Shown here one piece after another: positions 34,363-45,511 of a DNA stretch of 64,000 nucleotides. The notes under the pieces are model-generated. The model saw only the letters and a program-made list of their open reading frames with translations. It did no database searches and had not been told where the DNA came from. The DNA comes from Melieria omissa. Its lineage: Eukaryota > Arthropoda > Insecta > Diptera > Ulidiidae. Location: assembly GCA_963971225.1 (NCBI GenBank), contig OZ020270.1, forward strand, positions 76,400,432-76,464,431, in the 5' to 3' direction. Position 1 is the stretch's first letter; every line of letters starts with the position of its first letter. A program made the position numbers and the translations under genes.

Positions 34363-34729
34363 AATTGTGTCCCACGAGTGGCGGAGAAGGGGTGGTCCAC
34401 CTGTGCAGAGATCCGCAGTGCACAGGTAAGGCTAATAATCCGGAGGGCGCCAGGTATCCGGATACTCCGTTCGAGACTGGGCTATTTGAAAGGGCCCCCC
34501 AGCCAGGCTGACCATCGGCACGGGTCGTATGACACCTTGGTCCGGCCCTTACCCCGATCCTATGGAAGGAGCATCAACCTAACCTACCAACAGCACTATT
34601 GAGGAGTGGGGTCAGTGGACGAAGCTCACTCCCTTAGCTGGCTATCACCAAGGTGAACTGTTTAGCCATTACCGGCCGGCACCCACGTGGAGGGTTTGGA
34701 GGAGGATTTTTGCCAATATATATATATTA

Positions 34730-35256
34730 GGGCGGATCAAATTGTATGGAACGATTTTTTTTTATGAAGCGTATAGCAAAACCGTAATCTATAGGTGATT
34801 CTGAGAAATTTTGCTCAAGAGACCATAGCTCTAAGTCGGATTTGGAGCCCCCCAAAATTTAAAAATAAATTGAACTAAAAATGTAAAAATAGTGTTTTTT
34901 TGTTGAAACCTTGAAAATGTTGATTTTTTCAGATCGATTTTCCTACAAAAAGGAGTTCGAAAACAAAAAAATTGATCGTGATAAAAGTTGTTGGAAATTA
35001 TCTGAACTTTCATAATCTGCAAAAAAAAAATACGTTATCGAATAAAATCGAAGAAAATTCGGAATTTATTAATTAAAAGTTCATTTTAGGCTATTTTTCG
35101 ACAAAAAATTCCGAATATGTCTACTTAAAATAAAGAAAAAATATTGGTATCAATACGGATTTTGAAAGGTGATAAAAATACCTTTCAAACAAGCCCAGAT
35201 TGAGAAATCTATACGCTTCATAAAAAAAAAATCGTTCCATACAATTTGACCCGCCC
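34730..35256. mobile_element. MITE with ~50 bp terminal inverted repeats (527 bp)
   Basis: Ends GGGCGGATCAAATTGTATGG and CCATACAATTTGACCCGCCC, with TA on each side (34728-34729, 35257-35258). The inverted repeat continues through the T-run to TATGAAGCGTATAG. No transposase. TA flanks fit a Tc1/mariner-type MITE. Confidence 0.85.
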
Positions 35257-35288
35257 TAATATATGTTATATATATTATATATCTATAT

Positions 35289-35765
35289 TGTTACGAATAC
35301 TAAGTCTAGTGGGCTGTTACGTATCACTGGATTGTGTAATTTGAAAATCAAACAACTTTAACTATCCAAACGCAATCAATAAGAACCAACAATCACTTTA
35401 TTTCACACTTCACTGCCATTACACTTAATTGTTTGCTTAATTGCTCCGTGTGGCACCTTCACTAGTCAAAATCAGACTGACTCGCTGCGCCGCACCCGGC
35501 TGCCTTTTATACCTGTCCGGCCATCGCGCAGATCGTTCTCGCACATTCCGGAGTGGACTAAAGGTTTCCATGATGATTGCGACCATCATTGCCAGGTTGG
35601 AATAAAAGTTGCCATCATTGCCATGTTGGAATAAAAGTTGTCATCAGTGCCAGGTTGGCCTAAAAGTTTCCCTTATTATCGCGGCCGTCGTTGTCAGATT
35701 GAATTATAGCACGGCGCGTAGCGACAGGATTGCTTTACACAGCGACAGACTGTCTTATCGTTACA
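35289..35765 (-). repeat. 3' LTR of copy C (477 bp)
   Basis: Minus-strand LTR with three ~30 bp U3 units of the CCATCATTGCCAGGTTGGAA type. Confidence 0.85.
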
Positions 35766-35776
35766 CTGCCCACCAC

Positions 35777-38006
35777 TTAGACTTGTTCGTCCCGAACAAG
35801 TGCCGAGGTTCCGCTGTGATAGGGCGCCAGGCGCTCCAACTGGACTACCTTCAGCTTAGCACCTTTATTGCTGCAACGTTGAATCCTGTATACCACGTCG
35901 TTAATCCTAGTCACGACTTCGTACGGTCCTTCCCATGACGCTTGAAGTTTCGGAGACAAACCTTTCCTCCGCTGCGGGTTGTAGAGCATTACCAAATCGC
36001 CTTCTTGGAACCCTGCTGAGTTGGCCCGTAGATCGTATCTGGCTTTCGCCTTATCGCTGACCAGTTTGGTGCGGCCCCTTATAAACTGGTGAATTTCCTC
36101 CAGTTCCGCCCACTTATTGACCACGTAGTCCGTCTTAACGCCTCCCGTTGTGCCGACTACCCCGAACTTCAAGTCAGCGGGTAACCGCAACTCCGTGCCG
36201 AACACTGCTCGGGCTGGAGTGAGTGTTGTCGTGTCGTGCGGGGCTGACCTATACGCCATCAGGAACAGGGGGATATGCGTGTCCCAATCCTTTTGATTTC
36301 TGCCTACCACTTTCCTCAGGTATTCCTCCAGTGTCCGGTTAAAGCGTTCCACCATGCCGTCGGACTGTGGGAGCAATGGAGTGGTACGCGTTTTCCTTAT
36401 CCCCAGCAGCTCACACACTTCCTTGAATACCGCAGTCTCGAAATTCCGGCCCTGATCTGAGTGCAACTCCAACGGAACTCCGAACCTGGCTACCCAGTTG
36501 TTTACCAGCTTTTCCGAGATCGTAGTGGCCTCCTGGTTGGGAATAGGGTACACTTCGGGCCATTTGCTGAAATAATCCATTTCCACCAGCACATATTTGT
36601 TGCCTTGAGTGCTAGTTGGGAATGGGCCGGCGACGTCCATAGCAATCCGCTCGAAGGGCGCTCCCACGTTGTACTGCTGCATGCGGCCTCGAGATCTTCT
36701 TGTCGGCCCTTTCATGGCTGAACATCGGTCGCAGCTTTTAATCCACTCGGCTACCGACTCCCGACCCTACCCAGTAGAATCTTAGAGAGAGAGAAGAATA
36801 GAAGAGTCTTTTTATTTTGGCGACGGTTTTGGTGATGCCTAGGTGCCCTCCACTGGAGTCGTTATGGTATGCCTCGATGACCTCGTTGATTCTGCATTTC
36901 GGCACTACCATTAGGGAGTTGCTGGTCCGACCATCCGCGCTATCCCATTCGCGGTACAGGCATCCTTCCTTCAGCCGCAGACTTTTCCACTGTGCCTTAG
37001 CGATCGGGCTTTCACCGGCCATCTCCTGCCAGTCTGGACGTGCGCCTTGCTCCTTGCTTTCAACAATTTTTATAAGATCCGCATCCTCACGCTGGTCTTT
37101 TCGTAGCCTCTCCGCAGACCACTCTTCCTCTGGCATAATGCTTACCAACCGGACGTCCACTATCTGCTCTTCGCTTTCGGCTCGCGAGTTATGCCTGCAC
37201 TCGGTTTTGCACGAATGGTGTGGCAGGGCGGCAGCCCTTCTTGGCGACGTCTGTTGTCCGGAACGCTTTTCTCGCAGATGGCAGTCTCGTGATATGTGGC
37301 CCTGCTTGCCACATTGCCAGCAACTGACTCCAGATGACACTGCCCGCAGCCCCGCTGGTGCTTCCGAGCTCACTGTCTGGCTTTGGGTGACACGTCAAGA
37401 TTGGGCTCGACGCTTTTCTGCAGATGAATGTGGAAAACCTCCTCTCCAGGCCGCCTCATACGTCATCGCGCTTGTCACCGTCTCCTTAAATGTCGGCTTG
37501 CCCATCATTAACAAACTGCGACGTGTCTCTGGGTCATGAAGACCTTCAATAAATGACTCAATCTTCATCCTCTCGAGGTCATCAGCGCCGAATTTCGGGT
37601 AGCACAACTGTACGAGCCGCTCAATGTCTGCTGCATATGTCTGCAGCGCCTCGTTGGCCCTTTGTCTACGGCTCTTCAGTTCGCAATAATACAGCATTTT
37701 GTTGTGCTCGTCACTGTACCTGGCTGCCAGCGCCCTTATGACGGTGTCGTAATCATTTCTCAAACCTTCCGGAACTGTTTTTATTACCTCAGCCGCAGGA
37801 CCTCTTAGAGCCAGTATCAGTCTCCGACCTTTTCTAACACCGGTCCACTGACCCTCCAAAGCAGCCATCTCGAATTGTAGTTTGAATGTGTCAAACGACG
37901 TAGTACCATCATAGGTAGGCGCTTCTACGGCGAAACTTTCCTCAACTGACCGCACCCTTGCTCGCAGCTGTGCCTCTCGAAGCTTTTCGTCTATTTTTCT
38001 GTTCAT
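35777..38006 (-). pseudogene. Gag-integrase body, copy C, several lesions
   Basis: 37395-38006 encodes the Gag core (VPTYDGTTSFDTFKLQFEMA ... ARYSDEHNKMLYYCEL), ending at a GGA-to-TGA stop. 36738-37373 resumes in the same frame with the zinc knuckle (CWQCGKQGHISRDC), linker and integrase N-terminal finger. A ~25 bp AG-rich insertion near 36780-36805 and a small deletion break the frame. 35777-36715 carries the integrase core (MDVAGPF, HSDQGRNF, DGMVERFNRT) and C-terminus. Nonsense and indel damage make this copy inactive. The domain order proves the PR-RT-RH gap is older than the split from A/B. Confidence 0.85.
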
Positions 38007-38027
38007 CGAGTCTTCCAGACTATCAAC

Positions 38028-38717
38028 TCATTTGTTCAGGGAATCATCAAGATCGTCAACAGGTTTGTTCAGGGAATCATCCAGGTCACCAACTCGTGCC
38101 TTCAGGGAATCATCCAGGTCGTCGACTCGCTTATCCAAGTGCTCTACCCGCGTCTCCAGGTGCTCGACTTTCCCATTAATCCTGTCTGAGATTTCCTCCA
38201 CCTTCTGCTCCAAGCGCGCAGAATTTTCCTGAAGCTTGCTGGACAACTCCCGATTTGCATTTTCCAGTTTTGCTGACATTTCCCGGTTCGCCGTTTCCAT
38301 TTTAGCTATTTCCTGATTTGTAGTCTCGATTTTTGCCGAAATTTCGAGATTCGTAGTTTCCACCTTCGCTGCCATCTCTTGATTCGAAGTTTCCAGTTTC
38401 GCTGCCATTTCACGGTTGGAAGTCTCGAACATGCCTTTAATTGCAACCAATAGCTGGCTCATGTCCAATGCTTGTAGTGGCGCAGCCGCTGCAGCCGTAC
38501 TGTGCATCGACGCAGCAGCAGCAGGCGATTCCTCCACCTTGGCCGACGCCTCTAGTTCTTGCGCTCCGAACTCGTGCACAGTCCAATCGACGCCTCGTGC
38601 CTCGCATGCTTCTCGCAAGCGCAACTGCAACTCCACCTTTCCGCCAGCAGTCGGCAAATTCCAGGCACCCAGCTCCTTCTTCAGCTGGTCTACCTTCAGC
38701 AGCTCGAGTTTAACCAT
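38028..38717 (-). pseudogene. Gag N-terminus of copy C: SAP-like motif plus long coiled coil
   Basis: Continuous 229 residues from 38717. Residues 4-40 fit a SAP motif (LELLKVDQLKKELGAWNLPT, then KVELQLRLREAC). After an Ala-rich linker, residues about 85-229 form a coiled coil with 11-residue repeats of two kinds: ETTNxEMAAKL-like and RVDDLDDSLNK-like. The frame ends at TGA where copy B has CGA (SLNK-R-VDSLEDSM); the rest of Gag continues in frame at 38006. This is the only copy in the window with the N-terminal Gag unshifted. Confidence 0.8.
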
Positions 38718-38780
38718 GTCCGTGCTTCTATAGTTTTATTTAGTTATTTATTTTTTTATTTACTTTCAATTTTCCACAAT

Positions 38781-38796
38781 CCCACTTCTGACACCA
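38781..38796 (-). promoter_or_regulatory. Primer binding site, tRNA-Leu type (copy C)
   Basis: TGGTGTCAGAAGTGGG on the minus strand, two bases after the 5' LTR; identical to copies A and B. Confidence 0.8.
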
Positions 38797-38798
38797 AA

Positions 38799-39254
38799 TG
38801 TTACGAATACTAAGTCTAGTGCGCTGTTACGTATCACTGGATTGTGCAATTTGAAAATCAAACAACTTTAACTATCCAAACGCAGTCAATAAGAACCAAC
38901 AATCACTTCATTTCACACTTTTACACTTCACTGTCGTTACACTTAATTGTTTGCTTAATTGCTCCGTGTGGCACCGTCACTAGTCAAAATCAGACTGACT
39001 CGCTGCGCCGCATCCGGCTGCCTTTTATACCTGTCCGGCCATCGCGCAGATCGTTTTCGCACATTCCGGAGTGGACTAAAGGTTTCCATGATGATCGCGA
39101 CCATCATTGCCAGGTTGGAATAAAAGTAGCCATCATTGCCAGGTTGGCCTAAAAGTTTCCCTTATTATCGCGGCCGTCGTTGCCAGATTGAATTATAGCA
39201 CGGCGCGTAGCGACAGGGTTGCTTTACACAGCGACAGACTGTCTTATCGTTACA
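38799..39254 (-). repeat. 5' LTR of copy C (456 bp)
   Basis: Minus-strand LTR; TATA-like box as rc of CCTTTTATACC near 39021-39031. Confidence 0.85.
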
Positions 39255-39259
39255 ATATA

Positions 39260-40002
39260 CCAGGTATGCGCCTATGAAACCGGCAACGACATCTAGCGGT
39301 AAATAGCCGAATATTTATAAACTTCGGAACCGTACCAAATGTCATGTTTACTTCTTCTGTCATATGTCAACAATATTCAGTTCACAATTTGTCAAGTTTC
39401 ATCCAACAACGCATTGTTTGACGCTCCGGAAAATGTCGGATTACGTGCCTACAAATTACGATTTGCGGACACAGTTAATTTTGTGTTACCATTTGAAGAA
39501 AAAAACCTTCTAAAACCTGGTGAAACGGTTAACGGTGAACGTTACCAACAACAATTGGCCGATTTGAACCGTGCTATACGCCAAAAACGCCCAGAATATG
39601 AAGCCAGGCAACACAAAGTGATTTTCCTCGATGACAACGCACCACCACACCGCACTAGAGCCACCAAAGAATTGGTTGCATCGTACAACTGGGAAGCTCT
39701 TGCTCATGCGGCTTACTCACCAGACTTGGCGCCTTCGGATTATCACATGTTCGCATCGATGGGCCACGCATTAACGGAACAGCGCTTCAATTCTCACGCA
39801 GAAGCCAAAAAATGGATCGATGATTGGTTTCAGGGAAAAGACGAAACATGTTTTTGGCGAGGCATCCATAAATTGCCTGAGAGATGGGAAAAATGTGTAG
39901 CTAGCGATGGCCATTACTTTGAAGAATAAAATTGTAATCATTTCCTCACAATAAACGTGTTTTTTCAAAAATAATTATTAATAATTTCATAGGCGCATAA
40001 GG
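39260..40002 (+). mobile_element. Internally deleted mariner 3 (743 bp)
   Basis: Ends CCAGGTATGCGCCTATGAAA and TTTCATAGGCGCATAAGG, flanked by TA (39258-39259, 40003-40004). It sits one base past element C's target duplication. It keeps more of the transposase than mariners 1 and 2. Confidence 0.85.
39433..39929 (+). pseudogene. mariner 3 transposase remnant
   Basis: MSDYVPTNYDLRTQLIL starts the N-terminus at 39433, then a deletion and frame change. 39480-39929 encodes ETVNGERYQQQLADLNRAI, the second Asp in FLDDNAPPHRT, the third Asp in YSPDLAPSDYHMF (34 residues apart, mariner DD34D) and a normal C-terminus (LPERWEKCVASDGHYFEE). The first Asp is deleted. Confidence 0.82.
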
Positions 40003-42269
40003 TATATAAAAATGAATCCTGGTCCATTCGGCTGCTTAAAACGCGAGAACGGCTGGACCAACTTGAATACTTCCTGTGGCGAGTTGGTTCGAAATTGTTA
40101 CGTGAAGGTTTATAAAAAAAGAAAAGTCGGGAAAACGGGGCGTGGCGTCACCAGAATACATTTTTAGACAATAACTTTGGAACCATAAGTTACACATCAA
40201 TTAAATTTAGTTCACACTTACTATTTAATCATGTCCTTCGACCGAGGGAATGGGGTGGGTATTGGACAAGGGGGTGTGGCACCGCCCATACAACTCAAAT
40301 CTTTTAAGTGGAATAGCTTCGAAATTGTAAGTCGGACAGCATTGAAATTTGTGGTACCGTCGATTCATAGATGTGCCATTCTACTGTTAAAATTTTATGG
40401 GCGTTGAATAAGGGGCGTGGAACATTTTTTATGCAGCAGAACTGTAAGTCCTACATCAATGAAACTTGGTATGAACCTGCCAGTTAATCATATCTTTCGG
40501 CAGAGGGAATTGGGCGGGTATTTAACAAGGGGGCGTGGCACCGCCCATACAATTGATTTATTTTATATAGAATAGCTGCGGCATTGTAAGTCGCACAGCA
40601 TTGAAAATTAGTGAGGCGTCGCCTCATAGATGTGTTATTCTACTGTTAAAATTTTATGGGTGTTGGACAAGGGGCGTGGTACATTTGTTTGACCCAAACT
40701 ATGCGCATAAATTTGGAACTGTTAGTCGCACATGAATGAAACTTAGTACGAATTTACCATTTAGTCATATCTTTCGGCAGAGGGAATGAAGCGGGTATTT
40801 AACACGAGGGCGTGGCTCCACCCATATAACTCTAAACTTTTATATGGAATAGCTTCGGAATTGTAAGCCGCACAGTATTGAAATTAAATATGACATCGTC
40901 CCATAGAAGTGTCATTCTACTGTTAAAATTTTATGGGCGTTGAACAAGGGGCGTGGCAAATTTTCAAGCAGCAGAACTGTAAGTCGTACATCAATGAAAC
41001 TTGGTATGAACCTACCATTTAATCATATCTTTCGATAGAGGGAATGGGGTTGGTATTGAACAAGGGGGTGTGGCATCGCCCATACAACTCAAATCTTTTA
41101 AATGGAATTACTTCGGAGTTGTAAGCCGCAGAGCATTGAAATTTGTGTACCGTCGTTTAATAGATGTGTCGTTGTACTGATGAGATTTGATCGGCGTTGG
41201 TCAAGGGGCGTGGCACATTTTGTATGCTCAGACCGTTATGCAGTACACACACGCATCAGTGAAACTTGGTACTAACTTTCCACTTAGTAGCACAATTCGA
41301 TTAGAAGAAAGTTGTGAGCTCTGGATTGACTGACTGACTGATTGATTGATTGATTCATCATCGCTCAGCCCAAACCGCTGAAGCTACGAACATGAAATTC
41401 GAACTGTAGATACATCTTGAGAAATGAACCTCCGCTAAGACGGGATTTTTTGAAATTCGGGGTGTAAAGGGGCAAAACATGTGTTAAGGTGTTGTATGAA
41501 GAAAAGACATATTGATTGGTAGACTCGAAAAAAACATGAACCGATAGGCCTATTGACTTCAAAAATTGTAAAAATACTTGAAATAAAAAAATTATATACG
41601 CGTTTCTCATTATTTTCAAAATCGAAATCTAACTGGATCAACGACGGGTTAAAAGTATGTATGAAGAAACATTTTTTTTTAGCCTTTTAACTTCAAACTT
41701 GGTGAAAGTACTTCAAATGTAAAATAACGCGATACGTGTTTTTCATTTTTCCAAATATTAAAATCGGACGGGGTCAACGACCGGTTAAAAGTTTGTATAG
41801 CGAAACTGTAAAAAAACATGAATTAATGGGGCCACGGACTTCAAACTTTGTGAAAGTACTCAGAGTGAGAAATAATTTGACACGTATTTTTCACTTTTTT
41901 GAAAATCAAAATCTAACGGGGTCAACAATGGGTTAACGGTTTGCATGGAAACACGATTTATTGGTCCTTTTGACTTCAAACTTGGACAAAAAGCACTTAA
42001 ATCGGGAAATAATTAAAATGTGCTTTTCATATTTTTGAAAATCGAAATCTACCGTGGTAAACTAAGGGTTAAGAATTTATTTAGATTAAATGTGAAAACT
42101 CATGATTTAAAGGGTCTTTTGACTTCACAGTTTTTAGAACCACTGGACATCAAAGATAATGGACATATGTTTTTATTTAAATCAAAATCTAACGGGATCA
42201 ATAATGCGTTCAAAATTTGCATCGGGTGAAAGAAGAGAGCTTGCATGCGAAGCCGCGGGGCCCAGCTAG

Positions 42270-43451
42270 TTGAGTATAAAAAACCTATGAATGGTGAATG
42301 GCTACAAAGCAGCCAGTTTTGGTCCAATTTACATGCAAAAGCGTTTTCTGACTGCTACATGCATGCAGATTACGAAACAACAAAGCCGATTAAGATAAGA
42401 TAAGATTAGCCGTAATGCGCAGGTTTTTGGCATGTTTACCCCATTGTGCGCCGCCGCGCCAGCAATTTTGACAATTGGCAGGAAAATGAGGAATTGTCGG
42501 CTATGGGAAGTGAAAGTCGACGAAATCTAAATTAGCCGCTCCCGCCTCATCTTTCAAAACAACCCCTTGTCCCCGTCATCTACCGAAGCTAATAATTCCT
42601 CCCAACAGCAAGCAACCAACACCCATCGTCACATTGCATAGGGGCTGTGGGAAACCACGGCCTTTCCGTGCGCGCCATACTCCAGGGCCCGCCTTGCGAT
42701 TTTATCGTTGATACTGGAGCAGCAGTATCCCTTAGGCTAAAAACATAGTGGAGCGGCGAGCAAAGCGAAGAGCAAAGCTTCGAGCAAAGCGACGAGCAAA
42801 GCGTAGAGCTATCCATAAGGCATTTTTTGCGAATAATGCGCTTATCAATCCATCCACATAAATTTTTTTTGTTTTGTTCACACAAATTTTTTAATAGCAA
42901 ACATTTTTGGATTTTCAAGTAGAGCAAAGCGGCGAGCAAAGCGATGAAAACAAAATATTTTGAAATAGTCGCTTTGCTCTTTTCAGCTTTCTTCGCTTTG
43001 CTCGTGACTATGTGCGCTTCGATTCAAAAGCGTTGATTTGTTCTCGACGCTTTGCTCGCCGCTTTGCTCTTCGCTTTGCTCGCCGCTCCACTATGTTTTT
43101 AGCCTTATTCCGGCTCACATGATCCCGCGCGAAAACTACATTTCATCACGGTGTCATCGTTTACTTGTGGCCGGAGGGGGAGAATTCTTCACTACGGGGA
43201 GACGACATTAAAATTTTATTTGGGCCAACATAGCTTTGAGCACATTGTTTTGGTGATCCACGCCAACACTCCCGCTATTTTCGGACTCGACTTTTTATTT
43301 GCGCTACTATCAATCTCAGAGATGTCCGGATGGAATTCTCGTGGGGAGCAGTGGCGTTATGCACTCCATCGTATCCAAAAAAAGATCTCGTCGTTCTGAG
43401 TGCGCCGGTAAAATTACCCGCCCGCTCCGACATCTGTATCCAGGTGCCATG
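42270..43451 (+). pseudogene. Ty3-type element D: Gag end and protease, interrupted by a MITE
   Basis: 42270-42640 contains a decayed Gag tail (RRASNFDNWQENEELSAMGS). From about 42645 comes a retropepsin: LSVRAILQGPPCDFIVDTGA then, after the MITE at 42735-43104, IPAHMIPRENYI, LLVAGGGEFF and a later FGLDFL. The catalytic DTGA and the GLDFL flap-end motif identify a Ty3-type aspartic protease. Frameshifts are present. Its position upstream of an LTR related to element E suggests one family. Confidence 0.65.
42735..43104. mobile_element. Harbinger-like MITE with GAGCAAAGC boxes (370 bp)
   Basis: Terminal repeats GGCTAAAAACATAGTGGAGC / inverse, extending about 45 bp, flanked by TTA (42732-42734, 43105-43107). 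The 3 bp TTA duplication fits PIF/Harbinger. The ends and middle are filled with repeated GAGCAAAGCG boxes, direct on the left and inverted on the right. No coding. Confidence 0.82.
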
Positions 43452-43604
43452 CCAGGCGCGGATCCAGAAAAATATTTCGGGGGGGGGGGTTTAAAAAGTA
43501 ATTCTTTAATATTTATAAAATGCCTTTTAATTTGTATGTAGTTTTATAGTCGATCCAAATATTTCGGGGGTTTCAACCCCCAAACCCCCTCTGGATCCGC
43601 CACT
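43452..43604. mobile_element. Small hAT-type MITE (153 bp)
   Basis: The 8 bp duplication GTGCCATG (43444-43451 and 43605-43612) flanks ends CCAGGCGCGGATCCAG and CTGGATCCGCCACT. It contains a G11 run and AAATATTTCGGGGG inverted segments. 8 bp duplications are typical of hAT elements. Confidence 0.75.
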
Positions 43605-43661
43605 GTGCCATGACCTACCAGAAATGATGCCCCGACCGTTTTGATAGCATCTACGTGTTAA

Positions 43662-44366
43662 ACCATTTCCTTCTTCAGTTGCGTATACGCAACGTTAATA
43701 TTTAAAAAATTCGTATGTGCAGTGTGTGTGAGGTATTGCGATAAATTTTTTGTTCGGAAGGTATATCCTTAGGCTTTCTTCCCCTCCATATCTCAACTAC
43801 CTACAAAACACACACTGACACACACACTTGTATATGTAGACACATCCCTGCCGGCAACTCAGCTAACAAACAACAAACAAACTCGCATAAGAACAAATAG
43901 CAATTAACTGTTCTTTGAAATATGCCAAAAAGCAAAAGTTGCATTGATTTTTGGGAAGTTCTGCATTACTTTGTAGTTAGCTTATAGTTAGATCATAAAA
44001 GTTAACTAGAAGTGAGTTATTTTTGTAGTCGACTACCGAATTGCTTGCAGGGATGTTTTTCAGACAAATTTTGAATCGCACACTAAAAATTGTCAAACGT
44101 TAATTCTTTTTTTGGTCGACATGAAAATACGTTCACATAAAGGCAAAGAAACAATAAAATTGGTTTGTGAATTATCTGGGTGTCATTATGCGTGTTCTAG
44201 ATAAGACTCGAATCTGTGTTGCGTGTACGCAACGTTGGCGCCACGTCGACAAATGAATTTAAATTAAAATGAAATTATATAAAATAAGTTTTTTAAGAAT
44301 AACTGATAGCATATATATCGATTTTACTTGAATAATAATTTTTTTCGCAAAAACGGCGAAAATGGG
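43662..44366. mobile_element. Candidate piggyBac-type MITE (705 bp)
   Basis: Flanked by TTAA (43658-43661, 44367-44370). Ends ACCATTTCCTTC and (inverted) CCCATTTTCGCC are similar but imperfect. Near each side lies a palindrome, TTGCGTATACGCAA (about 43679) and TTGCGTGTACGCAA (about 44219). No transposase ORF. Confidence 0.45.
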
Positions 44367-44370
44367 TTAA

Positions 44371-44540
44371 AGTAGTTTACCAGATGGCGTAGTCGTTGGT
44401 CTGACTCTGTCAAATTCATAACAAGCAACCACGCCCATACGAATCATCAACGCCAATTTACAACCAGTCCAACTTCCAGGACGAACTGTCCTAGGTCAAG
44501 CCCACGATGCACTATGGCCCAACGGCCGGCAAAACGTTAC
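44371..44540 (+). pseudogene. Element D: protease-RT linker remnant
   Basis: A short frame reads IRIINANLQPVQLPGRTVLG, resembling the segment between protease and RT in Ty3-type Pol. It ends at ACGTTAC and no RT follows. Confidence 0.4.
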
Positions 44541-44934
44541 AAAAATCAAAAATTTCATGAAAGCGTTCGGTAAAATGAATACACGCATTTTCCAGGGATT
44601 ACGAAAATATAACTTTTATTAAATTCGGATTAGTAGTTTGGGAGGTAGAGCCGCTAAAAGTTTACAATTTTTCACATCGAGAAAAATTTGTATTTTTTGT
44701 TTTTTTTGTCATCTTTAAAATTGATTTGAATGTAAATGAAGCAACCAATCGGCAATTTGTTGGTTTTTTCTAAAAGGTACGTTAATTGGTAATATAATAA
44801 AAACTTTCATAACTCAGCTGCCGCTTTTTGCCGTTTTACTTTTTAGAGCATTAAAAGTGAAACAACCTCGGGTCAAAAAACACGCAAGTATACGTAAAAT
44901 CCCGCACATTTAGTACGATCAAAAACCCATTATA
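44541..44934. other. Gene-less AT-rich stretch
   Basis: No ORF or repeat recognised. Confidence 0.5.
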
Positions 44935-45511
44935 TCTATATATCTAATCACGCTCAAACGGAACAGCCGATTTCAATGAAGTTTTCTTTGTTGGATTCGT
45001 CTTGAGTCAGTCCAGGTTTGTGCGAAAAAAATTCCGGATTCCGGAAATCTATTGGTAAGGTCGGAAAATCCATGTAATTTTTGACCGTGGATTCTGAACA
45101 TTTTTGGTCGATAACGTTGGAACCATAAGTCACACATCAATTAAATTCACTACGAACTTACTATTTAGTCGTGTCCTTCGACAGAGAGAAAGGGGCGAGT
45201 ATTGGACGAAGGGGCGTGGCACCACCTATACAAACCAAATCTTAATAATGGAATATCTTCGAAATTGTAAGGTGCACAGCATTGAAATTTTGTATTGTGT
45301 CGTCCCATAGATGAGTCATTCTACTGGTAAGATTTGATGGGTCTTGGGCAAGGGTCGTGGCACATTTATTGTGACCCAAATATTTTGCTGAATTATAAGT
45401 CACACAGCAGTGAAACTAAGTACGAACCTACCATTTAAGCATATCTTTCGACAGAGGTAATGATGCGGGTATAAAACAAGGGGGCATGTCACCGCCCATT
45501 TAACTTAAATC
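44935..45511 (+). mobile_element. Helitron 5, 3'-truncated fragment
   Basis: Starts TCTATATATCTAATCACGCT after an A, followed by a little over two ~266 bp units (GGGGCGTGGCACCACC near 45203; GGGGGCATGTCACCGCCC near 45480). There is no CTAG terminus; similarity fades after 45510. Confidence 0.6.

Larger units (their letters stand above)
29229..34715 (-). mobile_element. Near full-length LINE with RNase H
   Basis: Minus strand. The 3' end has a (CTAC)n tail at 29229-29250. The 5' untranslated region spans 34363-34715. A 14 bp duplication ATATATATATATTA flanks it (29215-29228, 34716-34729). ORF1 is DUF4780-like; ORF2 has apurinic-type endonuclease, RT and RNase H. RNase H plus this endonuclease type point to the I/LOA/R1 group of LINEs; the exact clade is not resolved by eye. 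Confidence 0.85.
35289..39254 (-). mobile_element. Gag-integrase LTR element, copy C (complete, 3.97 kb)
   Basis: LTRs at 35289-35765 (477 bp) and 38799-39254 (456 bp), target ATAT on both sides (35285-35288, 39255-39258), primer site 38781-38796. The internal region is Gag fused to integrase, without protease, RT or RNase H, and with the same junction (HNSRAESE...QIVDVR) as A and B despite several per cent divergence. LTR lengths differ by copy number of ~33 bp U3 units and a 12 bp insertion. Confidence 0.92.
35282..42269 (+). mobile_element. Helitron 4, interrupted by two later insertions
   Basis: Starts TCTATAT at 35282 and ends GGGGCCCAGCTAG at 42269. Gag-integrase element C (35289-39254) and mariner 3 (39260-40002) lie within its first dozen bases, after which it resumes as TATATAAAAATGAATCCTGG at 40003. 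Net length is about 2.3 kb. Blocks: ~266 bp units (motifs near 40272, 40531, 40808, 41066) and ~140 bp units (near 41620, 41757, 41905, 42042, 42180). Confidence 0.72.
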
